Below are positions 33,639 to 46,417 of a stretch of 64,000 nucleotides of DNA, in pieces. The notes beneath the pieces were generated by a model, which searched no databases, had not been told where the DNA came from, and was given only the letters and a program-made list of their open reading frames with translations. The stretch lies in the NCBI GenBank assembly GCA_037952775.1, contig JBANAY010000003.1:18352001-18416000 (forward strand), given 5' to 3'. The position numbers and the translations under genes were made by a program. Position 1 is the stretch's first letter. Each line of letters starts with the position of its first letter. The DNA is from Clonostachys chloroleuca (lineage: Eukaryota; Ascomycota; Sordariomycetes; Hypocreales; Bionectriaceae).

Positions 33639-36600
33639 GCAAAGTCCCCCATCCCCTCACTCACTCTCAAGTTTTCAACCCGCTATTTCGTTCATCGGGA
33701 AGCAACGGCACGGCAATATGGGGCGTGTAATCACTCATTGGGAGCGAAGAAGACAATACAAAAGTAGTCGGTTCCGCAAATATGCGCTTGTTGGAATCTC
33801 GGCGGGGAGCACTCTAGGCGTCCAGTTTGACGAGGTAATTTTGATATTTCAACACATGGGGGTTTTCATAGATAGACAAGGATTAAAGAGGACAAGGGAA
33901 GAGAGAGAATGGGTTAGGGTGAGGAAAGATTAGAACTTTTGGACACGTCGTGCTCAACCAAGGCAGCATCCAATAAGAAAACAAGGCTTCAAAGTAGGCA
34001 CATCCCCCCCCCCCTCTCCTGGGAAACCCGTGCTACGCCCCAGCCAAGTGGAAACAGGCCGAAGAAAAACTCGACTGTTCCATTCGAAGAGCGAGGTTCG
34101 GCCAAATACAGCATATGCCAAATTTGGGGGACCCTGTAAAACGCAGGCAAGGGTGGCCTTCGAGGGGGACTCGTTTAGCGAGGACCCCGATGAGCCTTGC
34201 CAGAATATGCGCGATGCTGCAACTCGCGGGGAGGGGGGCCAAGGCGGTAGTACCTAGTTTGCAGATCGCTCTCTACTCCATCCCACACCCCAAGGCCCAT
34301 GACATAATTCGGCTGGGAGGTGCAGTTTTTGAACGTATGCATGCCGTGTATGTATGTACAGGCGTGATGATGTGAGCACGCGTGCAGCTTTGCCCACAGT
34401 TCTTCCCCCGCCTGGTAAGGTAGAGTGGGAACGATCCACGGAAGGGGTTCCTCTACGTGAAGAACTTTGGCATGGGGGCAACAAGGTTGGTTTTCACACT
34501 TTTTCAGAATTATGAGCGCGCCAACATCGCCAACGAAACTCATAGGCAAGAGGAGGGGAGTGATGTTGCACTCCCCTCCCCTCTCCCCCCGCCGTTCTCA
34601 TCAAAGTGGACCACAAGTCCGATTCGATATGTAGCATCTTGGCAAGATAGAATAGCCTTGGTAGGTAGCCTCGTGGCACACTCATGCTGGGCCCTGTGGC
34701 CATCCTGGTTGGATCATCATATGAATCCCAGGCCCAACTCTCTGCAAGAATACGACCTCATCTGATGCTCGCCCAGCCCTCATGAGAAGGGGGTGCGGCC
34801 GTCTGCCAGTTGGGGATGTAGGAGTGGGTTCTCTCTCTCTCTAAAGCCCGTATGCATGTATCTACGCTGGTGTATTACACGCCGCTCGCTTGTACATGCC
34901 TACTTGGCCAGAGTACATAAGTCAGACCAGCGAGCCAGGTATCCTTTACGGAAGTTTGGCCTGGAGGGGGGCCCGTTTAAGAAAAGAGACATGTTCGCTT
35001 CTGCAACTGGGGTTTTGCACGGCCGGGGGTCTCATCACTCTTGATCCTGTCCATCGGGACAGGAGGTGGTGAGATTTCGTCTACTTGCCTTGTCCTGGCA
35101 ACTCAAATACGATCGTGCGGACTTTATCACGAATAACACAGCCGCGCCAACACCAAACAGTGGGCATTCTGATAGCTCTAAAATCTGATATTATAAGGCA
35201 CGCTCTAAGACTACGCGTAAGTTTGCTTATGATATTGCTTGCTGCGCCCCTCCCACCAGTTCTCCGCTCGTGATGGGGTGCCCTAGGATCGTGCTTCTAC
35301 GAATAGAGGCATGCAACTCGTTAGTTAGGCAGGTCGAGGGCCACAAGAGGCCGATCATGGAGAGTCAGCAGTAAAGGCGTTAGTGCGGGTTTTCGAACGT
35401 TGTGGGATCTCGAAACGCCGCGCGCGCCTGGTGCTTACTGAGTTCGAACGCCTCGGTTGAAGGAGGTTTGAACAAAAAAAAAGTCGTCTTCCCTTGGCCA
35501 TGTTCGAGGTTGCAGGGGAGTGGGGGGAAGAAGGGAACTGGATCAGAAGAGATTGGCGAAAGTGAGAAATCCTTCCACCAGTCGTCTGGAGGGTTCCAAC
35601 GGTTCTGGTTCATGCTCGAGGTGAAAGTAAGACCGGTGCCCTGGGAACCGAGATGATGGTTAACCGGGTTCAGAGAAAGGGGATGGTTAGATGGATCCTG
35701 CTGCAACTCGTTCGACCTGATATCGAACCCAGCCAAGAACTTGTGGATGCCGACACTAGTGATGCAGATAGACCAAATGGGAACATGCGACTTGAATGGG
35801 GGTATGACGCCTGCTTGTGCCTCTTGTCGAACGTCCCTGCATCTGCCTAGCTCGGCAACGGTAGCATCTCTCAATCCCCTCTACGTGTGTCTTGTCGTAG
35901 TCGTGCAGGATTTGCATCTAAGTATGCTGCCATTCTTTCTCCAAAGATCTCCAGGACTGGCGGGGGGCAGGGGTGGCCGGTGCAGGGGTGAGGCGATGTA
36001 TTGCCCGTTCATCACAGGTCGTTCTTGTTGAGGCAGGTGATACAGGAAAGTAGAAGAGAGAGACAACGGACAGGCCAATTCGGCGTGGGCGGCCGTTGGT
36101 GCCGCCGGGACGCCGATGTGATGTTGGTCTCATGCACGTAATCACGTTGGAGTGTGGCGGCCGAGGCTGCCACTTGGAAGCTGGACTGTGGAGAGATTGA
36201 TATAAGCCAGTTGCGTCTATTGGCCTCAAAAGGTCCCTTGAAGAAGTATTAGCAAGGCACAAGACCAAGCTGAAAGGCGGACGTAACTGCGCATGCTAAC
36301 CCTGGTGTACATGTATGTATGTACCAATGCTAGCGGCAGCTTCGCAAATATGACAGGTAACAAGCCGGGGCAACTAAACAGGCAGCAGACCAGGCCAAGG
36401 AGCCAACCGAGAGTTGAGGACTCTGGCTCCTCTGGCCATCATCAACATCTGGCCGGCCTGTTTTCTCCGATACGCAAGCTGGGAGATCGAGCAATCACAG
36501 GCAGCTATCACCATCCATTGTATACGAGGCGCAAGAGCCAGACCCAGCACCGCACGCCATCATCCCATTCCGTGGCGGCCGGCTGACACGGTGGATCCGG

Positions 36601-39600
36601 AGCGGACACGCAGAATCGCTTGCGTTCTCCGCCGCCTCTACTCGTGTCACCACACCCTTGGCGGCGGTGGTGGTAGGAGGCTCGTAAGTTGAGCTGTTGG
36701 TTGGTGGTACATACAGCTTCCTGATATGTGGATCTGCATGTACTCCTCTGCAACTACGTATCATTGCACATCTCAAACGACCACCATCCTCCGCCCCTGC
36801 CCTCCAGGTCTCCAAGTCCAAGCCGAATCCAGAAAACAGCAGGATTTGGAATTGTAGTTCTCAGTTCATGAGTGGAACGGCGGCCAGTCTAGTGTAGTTG
36901 AAGCACTAGCGCATGGAGTGGACTGAGCTAACAGGACGACCATGTCACTTGCTCATCAACATCATCATCCCTTTACAGCTGTTCCAAGCCAAGATCATAT
37001 GCCAGTCAACGAGACCACAATAAGTGACATGTCACAACGGCCTCTGTCAATAATATCACTCTAGTCTTAGGGGTTTCTCCTTTTGCTTCTGGCTATGGGA
37101 TTAATTCCGCGGTACCTCCCCCACCCCCTCTTCACCTTCCTGGGCCAGCTGATCATGACAAAAATTCGATATGGTTCGCATCGCGCAACATGCCACAAAT
37201 GTCGTCCGTCAGAATAGATTTGCCTCCCCGCCCCCCTCCCAATGGTTGAATGGGGGTGGACAGCTTGTACCACCTCCGATCTGAGACCTTCCCTCTCTCC
37301 CACGTGGGAAGGGCCTTAGTGGACGTAGCCAAGTTGGTTCTTGAGGTGCTCAAAGCGGGAGCCTTGCGTCGGGGCCGAGGGGAATGAGGCAAGTCCACCC
37401 ACCCATCCCCGCGGGTTATTTCTCACATTTAGCCAGAGCCGAGTCAATGGGTTAGTAGAGGCATGTAAGGTTTTGGGGTGCCACACCAGGTGTGATGAGT
37501 GAGATAACTGATACCCTGTAGCGATGCAGCGCCGCCTGATGGCTGCCACACCTTTGCCGCTGCCGTAACATCTCAGTTTCTCCTCTGACCAAACAAAGCT
37601 CTCGTATGCCGCCGCGCGCGAGATTGCAACTCTCTATTGCATCATATGACTACCAAATTGTCAACGACAATTACTCATAGGCTTGCACTAGTAATATCAT
37701 TACCTACTTTCCTCGCCCCTGGTGCTACCCTGGTATTAGTCTAGGGTAGCACAGATTATGGAAATGCTACCTCGTTTTTGGTGACACGTCCAAGTAGGTA
37801 CCAAGCTACCTGGGTGATCATGCAATCACTTGGGGGCTAGAATGTGACTAAAAAGACCGAGGAAGGGTAAACTCACCAGATCCGAGCTATCCTTGGCTTC
37901 TTCGAGCGTCGCAAGTAGCCGACTCATCACCGGCATCATTGCGCACTGTCTACATACATCCACTTCGCAGGCAGTACGAGAGCCCATGTACTTCGCTCAA
38001 CTTTCCGAAGCAAAGTACCTATATCACTGACGAATATAACAGCAGGCTCCCATCCGCCCGGGATTTTCGAGTCAGTTGATTTGCGTGTTTTAATGGCGGC
38101 TCGCGATGCTTTTACCAATGCTTGTTGGCCCTCCATGTCGCAATGGATGTTACCCACTCATGCCAGGCTGATGATCCTAAGATTGAAAAGTCATGTCCTT
38201 GGGATCACCAGAGCATGCGTTGTTTGCAAGCTATGCCAAGCGATCGGCCCAATTGCCCTGGCCATCGCTTCTCTAGATTTGTACACTTAACCTCAGTTTC
38301 GGACTCGTGTAGGTTGCCAAATGCAGATCGTGGGCATCTCTCCCCGGAGAAACAAGGGCGATTTATTGATGAAGTTCGCCGAGATCCCCACATGCAATTG
38401 CCCATACCTCATACCTAGTCATCACCCTTGCCCAGTTGCAACTTTTAATGGATTTCCCACCTGTATGATTCGTTGAGGCGCACGTCGCTAGGAATAAACC
38501 GAAAAAAGAGACGGCCCGCCTTTTGTGGGATGCAAAAATTCCGTGGTTGTTTTCTTAGGGACTTTTTTTAACTCTCTAATACGCCTATATTCGACAAGAA
38601 TTTTGAAATCCGATTCGCCGGAACGTGAAACTTTGTCTGAAGAGGCATCCAGACTGGGCAAAGAGGCACCTGAACCTCGATTTCACCGCTTAGTCCCTGG
38701 GTGACTGGGCCGACGTGATATCAGATGAGGGCCCTGGAAATAGCTAAGACATGAGTGAGATCCCTCCCGTCTTTGTTTCACAGACAAGCGGAGACCCTCC
38801 AAAAGGGGGGCATAACGCATACTTTTGGGGAGGCGCGGCGATCTAATAGAGGCGATGAGCTTCTGTTTCACCTCGATCAGTAGGAACCACACAACTGACC
38901 TCCCAGTAGCACCCAAAGGCAGAGTCCGGAGTGAAACGCTCGCCGGCTATCTCTAACCTGGAAGTTCCTGCTGATCTAACAATGGATCTCCATCAAACAA
39001 GAGCAAAATTTTAGTTGGTATGTACCCCAGTAGCGCAATGTAGATGCCGCTAGCTGACAAGTCTTCAACGGGGTCGAACTAACAGCCCGTCCCGCGAGAC
39101 GTGCCGTCTCGGGGCGCTGGCGAGCCCTGGCAAAAAGCGCGGGGGCTAACCTAACTAGACGTAAGGGAGGAGAAGAAGGTATGGAAGCTTTGACGATAAT
39201 TGGATTGTCGAGACAAGGTTCGAAAACTGAGAGCGAAAATAGTCCTTGGCTTGGTGGATGTTCATGATGGTCCGGCACCCAGTCCAGCCAACAATACGGT
39301 GGTAATCATTGCGGGACTTGAAAGGGCTGCGACATGGCTCCCGCAAAAACCCACGAGGCCACCCGTGGCTAGTGTGAATCAACTAGATGACGGGCGGAAC
39401 CGGGGGAGGGAGGGGGGAGAGGAAAAAGCAAAAAAAGTTCATGTGGGTGCCCCTCGTCGATATTTTGGTTTCCTGGTCAAGACGTCAATCTGCACAGTAG
39501 AGGTGACACATCAGGGAATGCCTGCATTGGCTCTCGATCGCGACCCCTACATTTGCCGAATCATGAACCCTGATGCTTCGTAGTGATGTTGAAGAGTTTG

Positions 39601-42600
39601 ACAAAGGATTGGTTATGAGCAGAGCAATTGAAGAAAGGGCCGAGGAAGGATGTGAGAGGGGAGTAGGATTAGAGTGACCAGAGGCAACCAACAGCAGAGG
39701 CCGAGGAGATCGAAAATAAGCGTGAAGGGGGGAGAGGTAACCACACACACCCCAAAGCCAGCGACGGGGTTTGGCGTCTGTACATGCGGCGGCCAACTGT
39801 AGCGGTACCTTGCGTGGGAATCGGTTTGATTGCTGTGGATGGTGTGTGCCGTAGGTATCGTGCGCGGGATCCATGGACGAGAGTAAATATGTAGGCAAGT
39901 GGGGTTGCGAGGGCTCTGCCGCCCGGCAAGTGCAGCCCAGATGCTGCACGTAGGCTCAGGACCTAATCCCATCCTACCTTGCCTGAGGTGATGCAAGCGC
40001 ACATATGTATCGACATGGGATGGGCGTAGGCGAGAGGAGGGATGGAAGCTCTTGCTCCCCCCGTCCCACCGGGAATCTCAACCACTGGCAATCACGTCTT
40101 GGCACCCATTTAGTCGCCCCAGCTTTGGAATTGGGCAGGTACCTACCTACCTAATCGGTCATTGACAAAGGCAAGCCGAGGGAGGTCTCTATTTCCTCTT
40201 TCCTCCATTCGTGAATTGACTGGGTCTCGGTGCGGAAACAAAAGAGACGGAGTTGCCTGCCTGACGTAGGTAGTATCTACCAACGTAGCAGTGATGCCCA
40301 AGGGTCCATAGAAAAAGACACAGCTGTGAAGACACGTAAGTGATCGATGATACTACCTCAGGTACCTTGGGTGTTGTATGGCATCGGAAGCATCCTGTGA
40401 CTGGGGTCTTTCTCTTCTGCTCGAAGCAATCCTTCGCGAAATCTTCTCTCGGCTCACTTGTCAGTTCAAGCACGCGCAGGAAGTCTCCAACTAGCGCCGC
40501 CCCGCCTGCGACGCATTGGTTAGGGAGTTACCTAGACGAGCAAGACGAGGTACGAGCCCCACCACCAGCAATCCTGACGGCAGTTCTAAAAATTCAAGAT
40601 CCGCCTGGATTGATTTACGAAACCGTGAGTGATGAGTACTGGGTTCCCTAGTTGAAAGCCCCATTTTCGGCTTCCTTTGGTTTCTCTCGTTTCACGACCC
40701 TTGCCTGTGAGTGAACCTATCAGGAACGCCTGTGCCCCTCCTTCCAGGTGCTTCCGGTATCAATCTCCCCCTACGTGCCTCGTCTCTGCCGATTGACAGC
40801 TGCTTAATTGCGCCGGAACGTCCGATTGGAATGGAAGACTTACCGGAGCAAGGGTGTGCGATAAGTGGCACAATAGCGCGGGATGCAAACGTTCCGCGCG
40901 GGCTAGCCTGGGCATGGAACGAACTCCCTTGGGGGCGGCTACCGAAACAGCGGGTTTGTATTGGTTGTCCCTCGAAAGGTGACAAGGCGAAGTGGAAATA
41001 TACGTTGATATGGATTATGTCAAGCTTCGATACAAACTGACGCTTACTCCATCTGATAGACCACCGGCGGGTAGTTTAATTGGCATCGGCCTCGTTGTTC
41101 ATCCAACCCGATGAGGTAATAATGCAGCGGCTACTTGCGCGGCCCACGGATCGATGATGCATGAGTTTCATACCGTCCACGATCTCCATTTGGTGAATTT
41201 TTCCCGTGCATCCTTGGACTCCTCGAGTATGGCATTCTCATCTGGCAACAATGGAGAATATGCAAAAAGCGGTCACCTAGAATTGTTGACGAAGCGGTCA
41301 GGTACGAACCATGTCACTAATAACCTCATTACGAGAGGGGCGTCGGTCGTCGACATCTTCAGGGACATGGGTGCATCTCAATCACATCCCTGGTTCACCC
41401 CAGTGGGGACGGAGCGCACGAGCCCTGCACAAGCTTTCGCCTAGGTCACCATCATAGCTCTGCCCTGGCCTTTTCAGCCTCCAATACCAGTGCCGATGAA
41501 CGGAACCGAGCAGAAATGAGCTCTTTCAGCTGGGCGGATTATCAGCCTCGTTTCCAAACTTGGCGCAGCTGGCAAATTACGTGGCTTGGGCGTTTCGACC
41601 AGCCACCTGGTGTGAACCCATCAGCCACTGGTATGTGTTTATTGAGATTCTTCCTTTTATTCCATTGATGCTTCTAGACTAATGTGCATTTTTAGGATTA
41701 GGGCTCCTCCTAGTGACTCACTGTGTCGAATTATATCCGTTCCCCACCTGAAACGGGGTACATGCAGGTCTGTCTGTCACCACGCATTTTGGCATCACAG
41801 AGAGTTAGTCCGCCAACTCTCCCCACAATATCAACACAACGCCAGTGAGGGTTCCGCTCAAAAACGGTTGGTTAAGAAAAAAGCTGGTGCTGCCCAGTTG
41901 GCGCCTCTAACAAGGGAGGGGAGCGAGGCAAGTGGATGTCAACTGCAATGTTCATGCATACAGGTCGCTCGCGAATGCATACTACGTGTTCCCAGTCCAA
42001 GAAGAAAGCCAAATGGTACATGTCGAGCAGCTCTGGGGGACTGGAAAGCTGCTCCCGATAGAAACCTCGTCAGACATAGGAAACAACGCACCCGTCTAAA
42101 CATCAGCCGTCAAGAACAGGGGAAATAAGGGAGCAGTTGTAGAAGGCTGCTACTTACAAGCCCCTACGTGATGTATGTTATGGATGCTAGCACCAACAGT
42201 GAATTGCCTGTACAACTACGAGAGACAGCGCATACCTTACACGTACACGCGATCATGCATCTTGATATGCCGGAGCCGCAACTAGTGCTGCATAGGACGT
42301 TGGAGTTAGGGTTGGTTGTCTTCGCGGATGTTCATTCCTGGCGGCACGGAGCTCCGAGTGCGCTGTTTCCATTCCGTCGGTGCCCGTTCTCGTACTGGCA
42401 CGGCATTAATCACACCACTCCTCTCCATGGCCGCAGCAGGTGGTGCCCGTGCCCACCGCAATCTCCTCTATTACCGGCGCATGCCCATTAGACTAGCCAC
42501 CAAACCAGCGGCCGGTTCTTCGGTAACACACGCCAATAGGTTGATAGCCTCGCACTGAAGCTCGACCATGGCCCGGCGTGCAGGAGCGTGTTCATGCAGA

Positions 42601-45019
42601 AGCTAGGCACCGGATTTACACGCACGCACACATCTGTCTACACACGCGCTCTCATACACCCTCTTGCGCACCAGTGATCGACCCATGCCGCCGCTGCTCT
42701 CGGGCGTGTAGCTTCTGAGTTCATTATCTGGGCAAGGTATTGATCGATCGACAAGAACAAGGAGAAGAGATTGAGCTATCCATTCAGCCGAGATGCATCC
42801 ATGAAGGCGGATGTCTGCGAGGACAGGGGATGTAGTGATTATCCCTCTCATTCTTTCTACAATTCGATGCTGCAACTCAATCTGCATCCTGCGCCGACTG
42901 GGTCATGCTCACGAGTCATCCCACCCCATAGCCGTGGACGTTTCTCCAGCACTGTCGTGCGCCGTTGCTAGCTGCTGCCGCCGCCCCCGCTGATACGGCT
43001 GATGCCGCTGATGCCGCTGACGCTCACGCTACTTCTGTTGTTCGGCGACTTGCTCATGCCACTTTTTACATGGTCAATTCTGGGCGTCGCACGAGCAGCA
43101 CATTAGCCCGACCTGTCAATGCCAGCACTCCCACAATCCATCCACTATCCCTCGACGTCGTTCCACGGCTTTCTCCACCATCGACCTACTAGGGCTGGCC
43201 GGCTGGGGCCATGATCGTGGATGTGGGTGGATGGATACAAAGCTAGGAAGTGGTTATTAGTTGCCTACTACGGAACGGGCGGTTTTCGCAAATGGAGCCA
43301 GGCACCTTGCGCACCACTTACCTCTACCTATGTGGCTATCCATCCTATTCCGTCCGAGGCCATCCTGGTTGCAGAGAGCCCCAGTGAAGGCGCTAGAGCA
43401 TATTCAACGAGCCTGCGCCAGGCCGTATTTCATTATCCATATCGCCGGCCATTTGCCTCGCTCCGCCCGATAGCGAGAACTGAGGTCTAGTACTAGTTCT
43501 ATTGCTGGGCCGGCTATGAGGGGGGAAAAGAACGGTCGTACCAGTGCAGGCGACCTGGCTGTCTGCCGTTCAAGCTCTCCGTAAGCTCCAGTCGAAGGTC
43601 AAGGCTGCATCGAAGATCCCAGCGATGGGGCCGGTTGTCAGCACACATGCAATTCTCAAGTCTCTCACGCTTGTCCCTTTGCTGTGCGTGCAGGAGGGCC
43701 AACGCGCGGACAATGTGCAGCAGTACGAGCTACTTGGCTACATGTATACAGGTGGCAGAGCCACATTAACTGAGAGGATAGAGGAGTAATCACATTATTC
43801 AGACAACTGACATGACGACAACCAGGAAGGGCCGCTATTACCACGCTGCTAGACATGGAGGCGGCCAATGAAATATGCTATGAACCCTCTCTCTTGGAAG
43901 ACGCCTGTCCAGAAAAATCATGACTTGCATGTGCCCACTTCATCCAATTGCGGCCGAGGCAGGGCAGGCATCCCCTGTAGAACCCTTGCAAGCCCGCTCG
44001 AAGTACTCGCGATGGGGTCTTGTCCCTCTCGCACAGTATTGGCATTGCTGACTTATCGGTTGCCTACGGCGGTGCTTTCCCTATCTGCTGCCCTGCCTCT
44101 GATCAAAGTAGACGTCCTTGGAAAACTATGGAACACCTTAGATAGCAAGAGCGAATTGTCACGGGATAGCCCCCTTTGACTTGCCACATCGTGTATACTG
44201 TGCTGGTAGCAACCAGATGCGGAGGAGCCGCACACAAAAGACCTCGCGAACGAACGCATTGACACATCGAGTCAATGGGAATCAATCTCACAATCGGTAC
44301 CCTGTCCTCGCATGGAGGGGGGCGACGGTTGGAGACAATGGCCCCTCCTTGCAGCCACCCTAATGTGGAGGAACCCCTTCCGGGAACCAGACCCCGGCTG
44401 CAGCAGCTGCCCGTGTGGTTCGCCTTAATTGGCTACGTAAGTCGAGTTTGCTGGGGTAGCAGGCGAGGGACTGGTAGAATTTCATCATGTCTGCGATTCC
44501 GCTCTGGAGAAAATCTATTAGCAGACGTCGTCCTCTTGCTTAAATTCGAGCCGTTGCGTTCAACTTCTCCTTCTGCAAGGTGAAAAAAACCGGTACCCTC
44601 GTGACCAGCACCCATTGGACGCAGCATTGTGTGCTCAGCTCACCTGCCGCTCACCTGCCGCTCACTCTTTCTTTTCTTTTTCCTCACTCCTCAGCACACG
44701 CACAGTCATCTTCCGAGTGACTGCGATTTTGTTTTGGTTTTCGAATTGTTATTTGAGCCGGCCCAAAGCTTCTTCTTTCGACCTTCTTCAACACGAATAC
44801 ATCTCTTTCTCGTCGCATGGTGATTATCCCCTTGCACGTTTCTCGTCAAACCGACGGAATTGAAACTCTGCCGCTCCTCTGGTCAATCCGACACCCCTAC
44901 CCAGTGCTGCCGGCTGTCGAGTAATTTGAGCGCCGCCGCGGACCCAACATTTTGCTCGCGACTCTTGACATCCAGCCTGCAATCAATTGGTGGTAATCGT
45001 CTTCTCGCGATACACGACG
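33639..45019. other. 11.4 kb stretch without a recognisable gene
   Basis: Both strands contain only scattered frames, mostly under 130 codons. The longest, 35874-35380 (minus, 164 codons) and 39949-39485 (minus, 154 codons), have no recognisable domain and overlap other frames. Base composition by eye is balanced rather than AT-rich, so it does not look like a repeat erased by RIP. Small features seen: C11 at 34004-34014, a CT repeat at about 34831-34842, a perfect hairpin at 37722-37752, TACCTACCTACCTA at about 40140-40153, an imperfect CTGATGCCG repeat near 42990-43022, and an 11-base tandem repeat at 44639-44660. The last 400 bases are the CT-rich leader of the methyltransferase gene. Confidence 0.45.
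37722..37752. repeat. Perfect 10-base hairpin
   Basis: GTGCTACCCT at 37722-37731 is repeated inverted as AGGGTAGCAC at 37743-37752, with an 11-base loop. It lies in the gene-free stretch. No T run follows it and no gene is near, so a role is not inferred. Confidence 0.6.
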
Positions 45020-46250
45020 ATGGATATTCCCACAATGGAGGCCGGCTTCGTATTCCCCGAGCATGGCCAGGTCATTGACATCAATGGCAGCAAGATGTCC
45101 ATGAACATGAAGGCGGCTGTTGAGAAGGAATTCCTCTACATCAAGAAGGGCGGCGAAAAGCCGACCATGCCTGATGAGCTGCTGTATACCGATATCGGAT
45201 TGAACTTGTGGAAGGACATTATCCATCACAAGAGTTTCTATCAAACACACGACGAAGCAAAGCTATTTGATATTAATGGTGCTGAGATCGTGTCGCGTAT
45301 GCGACCTGGCGTTGTCATGATCGATCTCGGAGCAGGGTAAGTACAATGCGCACAGGCCTTTATTCAGCCTAATACAGGATGATTTGGCGATGGCTAACAA
45401 ATTTTGCTCGCCAGAGATACTGAGAAGGTTGAGCACTTGCTGGCAGCTTTTGAAAAGGCGCGGGTTCCGTGCACATATCTTGCTCTCGACATTTCCAAAA
45501 AATCACTTGATGAGAACATCAAGTTTCTCGAGTCGAAGCACACAGGACCCGACTGTGTCGTCAGATGCGCAGGCCTTTGGGGCACATTCGAGGATGGGAA
45601 GCATTGGGTTCAGAACATCCAAGGACAGCGTCTGTTTCTGTCGCTGGGCTCAGTGCTGTGCAATGACCCTTACTTTGAAGCGCTGACGAAGCTCAAGTCC
45701 TGGGCGAGTGTTATGCGTGAGGATGATTTGACTCTCATCGGCATGGATGGACACCTGCATCCCAAGGACGAGAAGAAGATCTGGAAGGCTTATCATTCAA
45801 CAGACGACCTTTACCGCAAGTTCTTCTTCGACAACGGGTTTGCCCATGCGAACAAGGCCGTTGGAGAAACTTGGTTCAGAGAACAGGACTGGGAGCTCAA
45901 GGCAGAGCTTGAGGACTACCCAACTACTAGGCACCGATTTTACTTCCGGGCCAAGCACACATTCAACCTCGGCTCCACCGATCGCCAGATCCAGGAGGGC
46001 GAGGAGTTCGACTGGTTCGACTCTCACAAGTATGGACAAAGCCAGGTTGAGACTATGTTTGAGAAGTCCGGGTTGATTGCCACCAACATTTGGCAAGCCC
46101 CCGACTCCGAATTCCGTGAGAACAGCCAGTCCCCAAATTTGCAAAGAAGATGATACTAACAACTTCCACCAAGGTCAATACCTTGTCAAGCTCAAGGATG
46201 ACCATGACCAGAGAGGTGACGCTGACAGCGCCGTATCTGGCGTCAACTGA
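45020..46250 (+). CDS. Stand-alone EgtD-like SAM-dependent methyltransferase (Methyltransf_33)
   Basis: Three exons (45020-45336, 45415-46115, 46174-46250) encode 364 residues. The architecture matches the histidine-specific methyltransferase domain (PF10017), shared by bacterial EgtD, the N-terminal half of fungal Egt1, and the ergot-alkaloid N-methyltransferase EasF. The N-terminal helical part contains DINGSK and KPTMPDELLYTDIGLNLWKD, parallel to the family's lid segment. The SAM motif is VVMIDLGAGDTEKVEHLL at about 98-115, then YLALDISKKSLDENI, GLWGTFEDGKHW and LFLSLGSVLCNDPY. The C-terminal strand QYLVKLKDDH comes from exon 3. No sulfatase-modifying or aminotransferase domain is attached, so it is not Egt1. 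The substrate is unknown: an amino acid or an amine-containing metabolite is plausible. It converges, 168 bases apart, on a transcription-factor gene. Confidence 0.88.
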
Positions 46251-46417
46251 TTTGCTGCGATTGATTCTGCAAAGTCATCTTTTGATTTCGATTTGATTGA
46301 GCTGAAGTGGCACCCAGTTATAGCCACGATGGATTCGATTGATTTTCCCAGGGTTATACACATTCGGTTGGCGACCGGCGCTGATTAAAAAGTATAGAGG
46401 TGTTTCTACATTTGTTG

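Noticed and set aside
35380..35874. 164-codon minus-strand frame in the gene desert
   Set aside because: No recognisable family, no neighbouring exons found, overlapped by other frames.
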